NCBI GenBank assembly: GCA_029433155.1
Contig: JAQYTT010000001.1
Span: forward strand, 434,001-498,000
Source: Lactobacillaceae bacterium L1_55_11
Lineage (GTDB): Bacteria; Bacillota; Bacilli; Lactobacillales; Lactobacillaceae
Direction of reading: 5' to 3'
Length of the DNA: 64,000 bases
Shown here: positions 17,240 to 24,612 of the stretch, one piece after another
Layout of the letters: every line of letters starts with the position of its first letter
How positions within the stretch are numbered: the first letter of the stretch is position 1
The notes under the pieces: generated by a model
What the model was told of the DNA's origin: nothing
The model's input: the letters and a program-made list of their open reading frames with translations, nothing else
Database searches by the model: none
Program-made: the position numbers and the translations under genes

Positions 17240-18127
17240 ATGAACGTTAAAAAGGGTTTCGCCTACGCCATTATCGGCAGTATCTTTTGGGGAACAGCCG
17301 GCACGGTGGCCGAATATATCTTCACGCGTACGCCGGTTTCACCGTTATGGCTAGTGGCCCTGCGCCTGTTGATGGCAGGCTTGCTGTTACTGGTCTGGTA
17401 CCAGCTGACCAGCAAGCAATCCATCCTGGCCATTTGGCGCAACCGTTCGGCCACCCAGGCCCTCTTGCTCTTTGCGGCCCTGGGTATGCTGCCATCTCAG
17501 CTGGCTTATTTCATGGCGATTCGCTACGGTAACGCGGCCACAGCCACGGTGTTGCAGTTTTTGGGACCGATGTTCATTGTCATTTTCTTGGCCTTAAAAA
17601 GGCGGCACTGGCCCAGTGTGATTGAAACTAGCACCGTCCTAATTGCCCTGATTGGGACCGTCTTGTTAGTCACCGATGGGCGCTTTAACCACCTGAGTCT
17701 GGCACCACTGGCCCTGATTTGGGGGTTAATTGCTGCCCTGGCGCAAGCAGCTTACACGCTCTTGCCAGGTGGCTTAGTTAAGGACTATGATGGCCGTCTC
17801 GTGGTGGGTTGGGCGATGTTTATTGGTTCAATCCCAATGCTACCGTTTCTCTTCGTTACGCCGGTTCATCATCTATCGGTCCCAGGACTGGCGGCCATCG
17901 GCTTTGTCATTATCTTTGGTACGATGCTGTCCTATCTCTTCTATATCAGCAGTACCAAGTACATTCAACCGGCCATTACTGGCATGCTGAGTTCCTTTGA
18001 ACCACTGACCGCCACATTGCTGTCGACGGCCTTCCTAAATACGCATCTGATGGCCTTACAAATCGTCGGTGGACTCTTGATTATTTCCACCGCCTTTGTC
18101 AATTTTTTTAAAAAAGAACAGCAATAA
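17240..18127 (+). CDS. EamA/DMT family transporter
   Basis: A ten-helix drug/metabolite transporter of 295 residues built from two EamA repeats. The first repeat begins at YAIIGSIFWG and the second at LALIWGLIAALAQAAYTLLPG. GTMLSYLFYISSTKYIQP...SSFEPLTATLLS is the typical end of repeat two. It probably exports a metabolite; coming after cysE-cysK, a cysteine-related compound is possible but unproven. ATG 17240 is preferred to an ATG at 17186, because a G-rich ribosome site lies between them. Confidence 0.87.
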   Translation: MNVKKGFAYAIIGSIFWGTAGTVAEYIFTRTPVSPLWLVALRLLMAGLLLLVWYQLTSKQSILAIWRNRSATQALLLFAALGMLPSQLAYFMAIRYGNAATATVLQFLGPMFIVIFLALKRRHWPSVIETSTVLIALIGTVLLVTDGRFNHLSLAPLALIWGLIAALAQAAYTLLPGGLVKDYDGRLVVGWAMFIGSIPMLPFLFVTPVHHLSVPGLAAIGFVIIFGTMLSYLFYISSTKYIQPAITGMLSSFEPLTATLLSTAFLNTHLMALQIVGGLLIISTAFVNFFKKEQQ

Positions 18128-18158
18128 AAAAGCCACCAGTTAATCCTGGTGGTTTTTT
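18126..18158. terminator. Bidirectional terminator overlapping the end of the DUF1003 gene
   Basis: CCACCAG/CTGGTGG stem with flanking A and T runs, shared by two convergent genes. It covers the last codons of the minus-strand gene. Confidence 0.85.
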
Positions 18159-18901
18159 TCGGCCTGAGCTTTATCAGCGTCTTGTTCTTTTTTCATTTGG
18201 GCTAACTGAGTGTTAATCGAGGCTAGCATCTCCATCTGCATCTTTTGAATTTCCAGATTATTAGGTTGATCTTGTTGAATCAGATGGTCAATCTTGTCGT
18301 GGAGGAGACGAATTTCTTCTTCAGACTTTAAATTAACGTGGTAGTCGTTTCGTGACTCCATCCGATCATAGCTACTGGCCCGGTTCTGGCTCATCATGAT
18401 TAGGGGCGCTTGAATCGCGGCCACCATACTCAAGAAGAGGTTAAGCAGGATGAAGGGGTAGGGGTCAAAGTCAGCGCCGAAGGGACGGGCCACGTTGATG
18501 ACCACCCAAACCACCATAACACCAACAAAGGAAAGCACGAAGGGCCAGCTACCGCCAAAGCGGGCGACGGCGTCGGCAATCCGTTGTCCCATGGTCAGGG
18601 TCGTTTCCAACTGCTTTTCAACATCGACAATCTTATAATTGTCTTCGCTGAGCAGCTCGTTCATCCGCTTGTTAATGGACCGGTTCTCAGAAATATCATT
18701 CTTGATAATCGTGTCCATTTTCCGGAGGCGGTAGTGGAGGAGGTGCTCATTACATATGAAACTATTTTCATCTATATCAGCATAGTCTTTTTTAACGAGG
18801 GCCTTCACGTAGGGGTCCAATTCATGGATGAAATTACCATCCAAGAGATCATATTCATGGTTGTCTACCAGGCAATATAATTTTTTATTTGGATTTGTCA
18901 T
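18140..18901 (-). CDS. DUF1003 membrane protein
   Basis: A 253-residue protein of the DUF1003 family, function unknown. The N-terminal half is soluble. RIADAVARFGGSWPFVLSFVGVMVVWVVIN and PYPFILLNLFLSMVAAIQAPLIMMSQNR form the two-helix DUF1003 core (about residues 130-190). The C-terminal tail is a charged coiled coil with HDKIDHLIQQDQ. It is a single gene convergent with the EamA transporter. Confidence 0.85.
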   Translation of the reverse strand: MTNPNKKLYCLVDNHEYDLLDGNFIHELDPYVKALVKKDYADIDENSFICNEHLLHYRLRKMDTIIKNDISENRSINKRMNELLSEDNYKIVDVEKQLETTLTMGQRIADAVARFGGSWPFVLSFVGVMVVWVVINVARPFGADFDPYPFILLNLFLSMVAAIQAPLIMMSQNRASSYDRMESRNDYHVNLKSEEEIRLLHDKIDHLIQQDQPNNLEIQKMQMEMLASINTQLAQMKKEQDADKAQAEKNHQD

Positions 18902-19029
18902 AACCGGCCTCGATTCCTTTTACCGTGCTGCTATAAAGTGTGTGTTACTCACGTTTAATATCGTAACACAGGCGGCCGGAAAGTCACGTCTTAGCGCGCT
19001 TTTTTGTCCCTTGAGGGCCAATAAAGTGC

Positions 19030-19035
19030 TATAAT
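19030..19035 (+). promoter_or_regulatory. Extended -10 element
   Basis: TGC-TATAAT (19027-19035) 52 bases before the next ATG; no convincing -35. Confidence 0.45.
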
Positions 19036-19087
19036 GCGGGCGATTAGATTAGGAAGTAGCAGTTTACGAGACGGGAGGCATTCCACT

Positions 19088-19726
19088 ATGAAGAAAATTG
19101 CAATTTTAGGTGCTGGTGGCCGGGTGGCGGCCCAGGCCATTCCAATGTTGTTGAAGAATGAAGATTACCAGCTGACCTTGTTGGTCCGTAATCCAGCCAA
19201 GGTGGCCCAGTGGGCTGACAATCCATGCGTTAAGGTCGTTGAAGGCGATGCCACCCAGGTTGATCAGCTGGTGCCAGCCATTGAGGGTCAGGACTTGGTC
19301 TACGTTAACTTGGCTGGTAACGTCGATGTCCAGTTAGCAGCGGTGGTTGCGGCCATGGAAAAGACTGGTGTTAAGCGGTTAATCTTCATTGCGACCCTGG
19401 GCATTTATGACGAAGTGCCTGGTAAATTTGGCCAGTGGAACCACCAGATGATCGAATCATCGCTGAAAACTTACCGTAAGGCCGCTGATGAGGTCGAAGC
19501 GTCACCGTTGGACTACACGATTATCCGGCCAGCCTGGTTGGATAACGAGGACACGGTCGATTACGAGATTACCCATAAGGGTGAGCCATTCCGCGGTACC
19601 TCGGTGTCCCGTAAGAGCGTGGCCGACCTGGTCGTCAAGATTATTGATAATCCTAAGCTGTACTCCAAGGAAAGCATCGGGATTAACCAGCCCAACACGG
19701 ACGGGGATAAGCCTAGCTTTTATTAA
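19088..19726 (+). CDS. NAD(P)H-binding atypical SDR protein
   Basis: A 212-residue Rossmann protein with GAGGRVAAQAIP at residue 8, RLIFIATLGIYDEVPGKFG, and YTIIRPAWLDN. Same architecture as the product of 10370-11020, so the two are distant paralogues. The missing classical YxxxK pair is normal for this NmrA/SDR_a5 group. The substrate is unknown. ATG 19088 follows GGGAGGC. Confidence 0.85.
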   Translation: MKKIAILGAGGRVAAQAIPMLLKNEDYQLTLLVRNPAKVAQWADNPCVKVVEGDATQVDQLVPAIEGQDLVYVNLAGNVDVQLAAVVAAMEKTGVKRLIFIATLGIYDEVPGKFGQWNHQMIESSLKTYRKAADEVEASPLDYTIIRPAWLDNEDTVDYEITHKGEPFRGTSVSRKSVADLVVKIIDNPKLYSKESIGINQPNTDGDKPSFY

Positions 19727-19741
19727 AAGTGAGTGGAAAAG

Positions 19742-19767
19742 AAAACAGGACCGAAGTCCTGTTTTTT
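19742..19767. terminator. Bidirectional terminator between convergent genes
   Basis: AAAACAGGAC/GTCCTGTTTT perfect stem with a CGAA tetraloop and A/T flanks. Confidence 0.92.
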
Positions 19768-20453
19768 TATTTATCATCTGTTAGCTGCTGTAGGAAGAGT
19801 TTAGCTACGGCCCGAACTGAGAACGGGTTCTGTCCAGTAATCAGGTGGCCATCTTGAATGGCAAACTCTTTGTAGAAACGGGCCTGCTTAAATTGGGCTC
19901 CATGGGCCTCAGCGACTTCCTTGTTTAAGAAGGGTACGACTTTCAGTTTGCCAGCTAAAATCTCTTCACTCTTTGTAAAGCCAGTAATGTTCTTATTTTT
20001 GATGACATAATCACCAGCATCGTTTTTTATGTTCAGCAGCCCAGCAATGCCGTGGCAGACAGACATCAGATAGCCGTCGTTTTGGTAGATTTGCAGGGCA
20101 ATCCTTTGCAAGTCCGAATTATCAGGAAAATCCCACATCACCCCGTGGCCACCCGTGTAGTATATGCCAACATAGTCGTCAGGTGTGACATCACTAGGCT
20201 TAAGTGTAGCGGTCATACCGCGCTTAATAAAGTCAGGGTCCTCATAAACCCGCATGATATTGTGATCAACATACTTCATACTTCTAGGGTCTAAGGGCAC
20301 GAAGCCGCCACGTGGACTAACAAAATCATATGGAATGCCAGCCTGATTTAACTCATCCACAAATTCAGTGCTTTCGCCCAGCCATAGTCCGGTAGGTTCA
20401 TCAGTGTGCTGATAGTGCTGGGTATTAGTTTCGACAATCAAGACCTTTTTCAT
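19767..20453 (-). CDS. DJ-1/PfpI superfamily protein, Hsp31-like
   Basis: A 228-residue class I glutamine-amidotransferase-like protein. SVCHGIAGLL carries the nucleophile cysteine at the elbow, and YYTGGHGVMWDFPD supplies the acidic and glycine-rich part typical of Hsp31/glyoxalase III-like proteins. Likely roles are methylglyoxal detoxification or protein protection (family knowledge). The start at 20453 has AAGGAG 10 bases upstream; an ORF start at 20519 has none. It is divergent from a 2-hydroxyacid dehydrogenase, with an inverted repeat between them. Confidence 0.87.
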   Translation of the reverse strand: MKKVLIVETNTQHYQHTDEPTGLWLGESTEFVDELNQAGIPYDFVSPRGGFVPLDPRSMKYVDHNIMRVYEDPDFIKRGMTATLKPSDVTPDDYVGIYYTGGHGVMWDFPDNSDLQRIALQIYQNDGYLMSVCHGIAGLLNIKNDAGDYVIKNKNITGFTKSEEILAGKLKVVPFLNKEVAEAHGAQFKQARFYKEFAIQDGHLITGQNPFSVRAVAKLFLQQLTDDK

Positions 20454-20499
20454 GGTTAGCTGCTCCTTCATCAATGATGTCACGGTTATATCATAAAAG

Positions 20500-20549
20500 A
20501 GGGTGTGCCGAACAGCCATGCTTCAAAAAATTTGCAATCAGCACACCCT
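20500..20549. repeat. Inverted repeat in a divergent promoter region
   Basis: AGGGTGTGC (20500-20508) and its exact complement GCACACCCT (20541-20549) lie 32 bases apart. The left arm lies next to the probable -10 of the minus-strand DJ-1-like gene. This could be a pair of operator half-sites. Confidence 0.5.
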
Positions 20550-20624
20550 AAACAACTCACAGTTGGTGTTTTTCGCTTACAATAAAAACAGGTAAACCAC
20601 ATATGCACCGAATATGGGGGAGAC

Positions 20625-21587
20625 ATGGCAAAAATTGTTCTTTTAGATGGTTATGCACTGAACAGTGACTTAGATTGGGACACATTACGTTCACTGGGCG
20701 ACTGCACTTTTTATGATCGTACAAACGTCACCGATGTTAGTGAAATAATAAGCCGAATTCGCGATGCAGAAATCGTGATTACTCACAAAACGCCGATTAA
20801 TAGCGACGTCATCGCTCAAGCACCCAACCTGCAATACATTGGTATCATGGGGACCGGCTATAATGTGGTCGATATTGATAGTGCCCGTAGGAAAAACATT
20901 GTCGTCACCAATGTGCCAACTTATGCGAGTGATGCCGTGGCACAATTTACTTTTTCTCTGTTGCTAGAAGTAACTGGCCAGGTAGGGTTGCATAACCAAT
21001 TAGTGCACCAGGGTCGTTGGGCGCAGGGGCCGGATTTTACGTTTTGGGACCAGCCTTTATACGAATTGAAATCAAAGACATTAGGTCTAATCGGCTATGG
21101 CCGCATCGCGCAAAAAGTAGCCAGATTAGCCCATGCTTTTGGCATGCGGGTTGTGTTTTATAATCATCGCCCAAAGGTCGTCGAAGAGAAATGGCTGAAG
21201 CAAGTTTCATTGGATCAACTATTAAAGGTGTCTGACGTGATTAGTCTACATGTCATTCAAACTCCTGAAACCACTGGCTTAATTAATAAAGCAACTCTGG
21301 CTAAAATGAAGCCCAGTGCAATTTTGTTAAATACATCCAGGGGGAAACTAGTTAATGAACAAGATGTTGCTGACGCATTGAATCAGCATCGGTTATCCGC
21401 TTATGCCACGGATGTAGTCAGCCAGGAACCGATTGTAGATACTAATCCGTTACTCAGCGCCATCAATTGCTACATAACGCCACATATCGCTTGGGCACCG
21501 TATGAGACCAGACAAAGACTGCTAGCCATCGCAGTATCTAATCTAGAGCATTATCTCTCAGGCAACGTTGTTAACCAGGTAAATTAA
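20625..21587 (+). CDS. D-2-hydroxyacid dehydrogenase, hydroxypyruvate/glyoxylate reductase type
   Basis: A 320-residue NAD(P)-dependent enzyme. IGIMGTGYNVVDIDSA and VTNVPTYASDAVAQFT are characteristic of the GyaR/hydroxypyruvate reductase branch. The cofactor motif is GYGRIAQ, NTSRGKLVNE follows, and the catalytic histidine lies in ITPHIAWA. It is somewhat richer in A+T than the gene set at 7849. A GGGGGAG site precedes the ATG. Confidence 0.87.
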   Translation: MAKIVLLDGYALNSDLDWDTLRSLGDCTFYDRTNVTDVSEIISRIRDAEIVITHKTPINSDVIAQAPNLQYIGIMGTGYNVVDIDSARRKNIVVTNVPTYASDAVAQFTFSLLLEVTGQVGLHNQLVHQGRWAQGPDFTFWDQPLYELKSKTLGLIGYGRIAQKVARLAHAFGMRVVFYNHRPKVVEEKWLKQVSLDQLLKVSDVISLHVIQTPETTGLINKATLAKMKPSAILLNTSRGKLVNEQDVADALNQHRLSAYATDVVSQEPIVDTNPLLSAINCYITPHIAWAPYETRQRLLAIAVSNLEHYLSGNVVNQVN

Positions 21588-21630
21588 AAAAGAGGGGCTT
21601 ATAAGCTAATGACAACTTTTAAGTCCCTCT
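21586..21630 (-). terminator. Terminator of the SIR2/NTPase gene
   Basis: Imperfect stem AGAGGGACTTAAAAG/CTTATAAGCCCCTCT on the minus strand followed by six T. It also ends against the convergent dehydrogenase. Confidence 0.7.
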
Positions 21631-21669
21631 GAAATGTTACTTTCGATAATATATATTATGTAAACTAAA

Positions 21670-24102
21670 TTACTTAAGTCTACTGATAACTTTTTTTAGA
21701 GAATTCAATTCTTTTTTGTGATTCATTTCTATCTCATCGAAATCGTCTGAAAATTGTATCCTGTCATAAAGACGATTTATGACATCATAGAAAGCTGACT
21801 TGTGCTCCCTGGCAAACCGATTAACAGTATGGAGGAAACCATTTTCATCGTAAGAAAGTTTACTAAAGAGAGTTAAAATATAATCGACTTCTTGATACTT
21901 AGTGACCTGATCCGCAGACCATTCGATTTTTTCTAGGTAGTCTTCTGGATTTTTTTTGAGTAACCTACTTGAGAATTCGATATATAGGTTTATTTTGGTC
22001 GTAACTAGCTGATAATCATTCCGTAATTTTAACCTATCTGCCTCCCCCTCAGCAAAATCCAAGTATTTAGTTGCTAGATCATAATCTCCAGCATATATTT
22101 TACTGTTTGTTAGCTGAACGAAGAAAAAAACGTTATCCTTTGCAAAATCTAACTTTTGCACTTCGCTGTAGTAATTTGAAATATAACCGTGAATCTGCTT
22201 ATTTCGTCTGTCCCTCCTTCCACCGCCAAATATCAAAGTCAAGTTTGAAAATGATGTCAGGGCCCTTTGTATCGAGTTATTTTGCTTACTGGTCGTTTTT
22301 TTATCTATTCCCTGCATCAAGAACAATATGGTTTGATATATTTTCTCTGGCGTGAAAATATTGGCATCGTGTAAAATTTCTTGCGACAATATTGACGAAG
22401 TATTGATGATTTCCATATTGCTGAAATCAATAAATTCAGTCAGCAATTCATTCATTTTCATCTCTTCAGTGACAGTGACACTTAAAATGTTCAATAGCGC
22501 CTCTAATCTCATTGATTTTCCGGAATTAAGCAAGTTAAGTATAAGTATCGAAATAATAAGTCTCGCTTCACTTGTTGGCGCATCGTTACTCTTTTGAAAC
22601 AACGATTGATATTTTGCCATTATTCCTGAGGATTTAAATATGTCAATCAGCAACTTACTGAAGGCCTTATTATGTTCAAAAAGTTTGCGCGTAAGTTGCT
22701 TATTACCTCTTCCCCACAAATGATAAGTTTCAATATTCTGCGTCCACTTATTAAAATCATTTCTTTTCAATTTATCAAGATTCGCTAAGTCGACGATGTT
22801 ACTATTGTCAACAGCCGATTCCCTTGTTAAGGCATTAATTGCCTGTTCCATCAGTGGATTTCTTGCTGAAATAACGAATGTTATGCCTTTTTTATGGAAT
22901 TCAATTATTACTCGGAAATTATTCCTGAACTCACCAATATCATCAAGAAAAATAATTGGATCATCATAATTTTCATTGATTTTCTTTAAATCCCCGTAAA
23001 AGTAATCGGATGGTCCTTTAAGTTCAAAAACATTACGTTTTGCAGATATATACTGAGCAAGCCCCTTCATAAAAATAGTTTTTCCATTCCCTATTTTTGA
23101 TCGAACAGTGACAATTTTGTCACCATGGATTGACAAAACTTCACTCGCGTAGGGGCTCCATCGGTTTACTATATAATTTGGGTTTAGGATGTGCTCATCA
23201 ACAACATGTCCCTTGTTAATTAGATTGTTAATATCATTGTCTATCTTCGGTTGTTCTGCGTAATCTTTAGGTGGTTCTACCTTATGAAATGAACGTAACG
23301 AGTTATCAATGCTAGAAGAAACTGATTTTTGAGTTTTGATATTTTGTATCTCTTCGGCAAAATCATGCGTGCTCTTACCTGTATAGGTGCCATACTGACT
23401 TATTCGTTGTTTTTCCATCCGAGAACCACTGTCGCCAGTTACAAAAAAAGATTTGGCAGCTATGTCATCTCTGGAAATAATTCTTGCTATATCCAGGTCC
23501 GAAAATACAGAGTACCCAACGAAAAAAATTGCCTTTGCATAGATAAGAGCGTTTACGAATGTGTTATAGCCTGGAGAGGTGAGAAAATCATTCTCTAAAT
23601 AACTATCGTTGCTAAGCAATAATCTATTTACATCATCCTTTTTACTTGTTAGATCATCAATGGACCCGTTGATGTGATAAACTTCGTCCGCTAAGGAAGA
23701 AGACTTACGTACATCAGAATTTGGTGAACTTGTTACTCGACCACTGGACTTCTCGATGGCATTATCATAATTCGTCGTAAATATGGCACTCCAAGTCTTG
23801 GACGATATTATATCAACATCGCGACTTGGTTCCTTCACGTTAAATTGGGAACGCAAAATGTTACCATACTCTTTTGGACCAAGATCATGCAGAGCAAACT
23901 GGGCGACAGTTTTTAAATCTTCCTTTGAATCTGTAGGTTCACCTATTCTTTTTAAAAGAATATTTTTCAAATCATCTGAATCTGGTATTGGCTCCTTTTC
24001 ATAGTTCAAAGAACCTACCGAAAAGTACGATCCGGTAAATAACACAGCTTCCCCTGATGAAATATAGCTAATAGCTTCATTATAATCCATTGAATATTCC
24101 AT
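21670..24102 (-). CDS. SIR2-like domain / P-loop NTPase protein, candidate anti-phage defence
   Basis: An 810-residue multidomain protein. Residues 1-240 are a SIR2-like fold: AVLFTGSYFS near residue 15, FTTNYDNAIE near 108, VYHINGSIDD near 141, and a final VGYSVFSDLDIAR. Residues 320-470 look like a P-loop NTPase with Walker A SKIGNGKTIF and Walker B PIIFLDDIGEF. The rest is helical, with tetratricopeptide-like character. SIR2 effectors joined to NTPase and repeat domains occur in bacterial defence, where they destroy NAD+ upon phage sensing (family knowledge). The gene is AT-rich and monocistronic. ATG 24102 follows GGAGGGAG. Confidence 0.82.
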   Translation of the reverse strand: MEYSMDYNEAISYISSGEAVLFTGSYFSVGSLNYEKEPIPDSDDLKNILLKRIGEPTDSKEDLKTVAQFALHDLGPKEYGNILRSQFNVKEPSRDVDIISSKTWSAIFTTNYDNAIEKSSGRVTSSPNSDVRKSSSLADEVYHINGSIDDLTSKKDDVNRLLLSNDSYLENDFLTSPGYNTFVNALIYAKAIFFVGYSVFSDLDIARIISRDDIAAKSFFVTGDSGSRMEKQRISQYGTYTGKSTHDFAEEIQNIKTQKSVSSSIDNSLRSFHKVEPPKDYAEQPKIDNDINNLINKGHVVDEHILNPNYIVNRWSPYASEVLSIHGDKIVTVRSKIGNGKTIFMKGLAQYISAKRNVFELKGPSDYFYGDLKKINENYDDPIIFLDDIGEFRNNFRVIIEFHKKGITFVISARNPLMEQAINALTRESAVDNSNIVDLANLDKLKRNDFNKWTQNIETYHLWGRGNKQLTRKLFEHNKAFSKLLIDIFKSSGIMAKYQSLFQKSNDAPTSEARLIISILILNLLNSGKSMRLEALLNILSVTVTEEMKMNELLTEFIDFSNMEIINTSSILSQEILHDANIFTPEKIYQTILFLMQGIDKKTTSKQNNSIQRALTSFSNLTLIFGGGRRDRRNKQIHGYISNYYSEVQKLDFAKDNVFFFVQLTNSKIYAGDYDLATKYLDFAEGEADRLKLRNDYQLVTTKINLYIEFSSRLLKKNPEDYLEKIEWSADQVTKYQEVDYILTLFSKLSYDENGFLHTVNRFAREHKSAFYDVINRLYDRIQFSDDFDEIEMNHKKELNSLKKVISRLK

Positions 24103-24420
24103 AAATCTCCCTCCTCAACAGTTAGATACTACTAGTTGATAATATCACAATAATCCCTTTTTTAATGCTCTCTATTTTGTCAATTATTCTAACAGTATAT
24201 ATTTCTTACTAGTATTGCTCTATTTCAAAAGTATGATGAGGCTCATCACCTAGCCTTGAAGGCTAACTATACAGGTATAGAGGTGACTTAAATGAGTGTT
24301 TGGGATTTTTTAAAGAACTAAACTTGTGTTTTTTATTACAAAAATAAAAAATTTGATTCTCCTCATTTTCTTAGCAACTCACAAATAAGAATTCTAAAAC
24401 CCGGGATACCATTCACCCCC
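24103..24420. other. AT-rich spacer between the SIR2 gene and the purine leader
   Basis: No sizeable gene. It holds the probable minus-strand promoter of the SIR2 gene, the small hairpins GATGAG-G-CTCATC and TAGCC-TTGAA-GGCTA around 24235-24265, and a 9-codon ORF with a ribosome site at 24292. Confidence 0.5.
24292..24321 (+). CDS. Possible 9-residue micro-ORF (MSVWDFLKN)
   Basis: ATG preceded by GAGGTG at suitable spacing, ending TAA after nine codons. The MSV start resembles the N-terminus of holin-like type I toxins, so this could be a decayed toxin or a leader peptide. Conservation cannot be judged here, and it may be chance. Confidence 0.25.
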   Translation: MSVWDFLKN

Positions 24421-24427
24421 AAACTAC

Positions 24428-24436
24428 TGCTATAAT
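24428..24436 (+). promoter_or_regulatory. pbuX: Extended -10 promoter of pbuX-xpt
   Basis: TGC followed by TATAAT (24431-24436). Transcription would begin near 24443, just before the riboswitch. No clear -35. Confidence 0.65.
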
Positions 24437-24449
24437 TTGAGGTACCACA

Positions 24450-24606
24450 TTGGCCTTATATCCGGTTTTTAATGCTAACCGAGTCTCTACCGTCCGGCAC
24501 AAAGGACGACTAATGCCAACATTTTTAAGATTTTTGGGGTAGAGACTCAGTGGGCATCGGTTCCTTTGGCCGGATATGACGGTGCAAAAAACAACCATGC
24601 CAAGGA
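24450..24606 (+). promoter_or_regulatory. Purine (guanine-class) riboswitch leader
   Basis: The aptamer is 24450-24519. P1 is TTGGC/GCCAA, J1/2 is TATATCC (24457-24463), P2 is GGTT/AACC, J2/3 contains TCTCTACC, P3 is GTCC/GGAC, and J3/1 is GACTA (24508-24512), whose C is the base that selects guanine or xanthine over adenine. Loops L2 and L3 are divergent from consensus. Downstream, GGTAGAGACTC (24538-24548) is the exact complement of 24481-24491, and CCGGATAT (24570-24577) complements 24458-24465, forming an anti-aptamer fold. No T run follows. TCCTTTGG (24562-24569) can cover the ribosome site CCAAGGA, so control is probably translational. Confidence 0.8.
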
Positions 24607-24612
24607 GATTTC

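Noticed and set aside
21670..24102. Classical sirtuin deacetylase
   Set aside because: There is no zinc-ribbon cysteine set and no canonical GAG...NID/HG pattern of sirtuins; the TTNYD motif and fused NTPase point to the SIR2-like defence group.
24551..24595. Intrinsic terminator in the pbuX leader
   Set aside because: GCATCG/CGGTGC can pair, but it is followed by A residues, not T, so termination is unlikely and a translational switch fits better.
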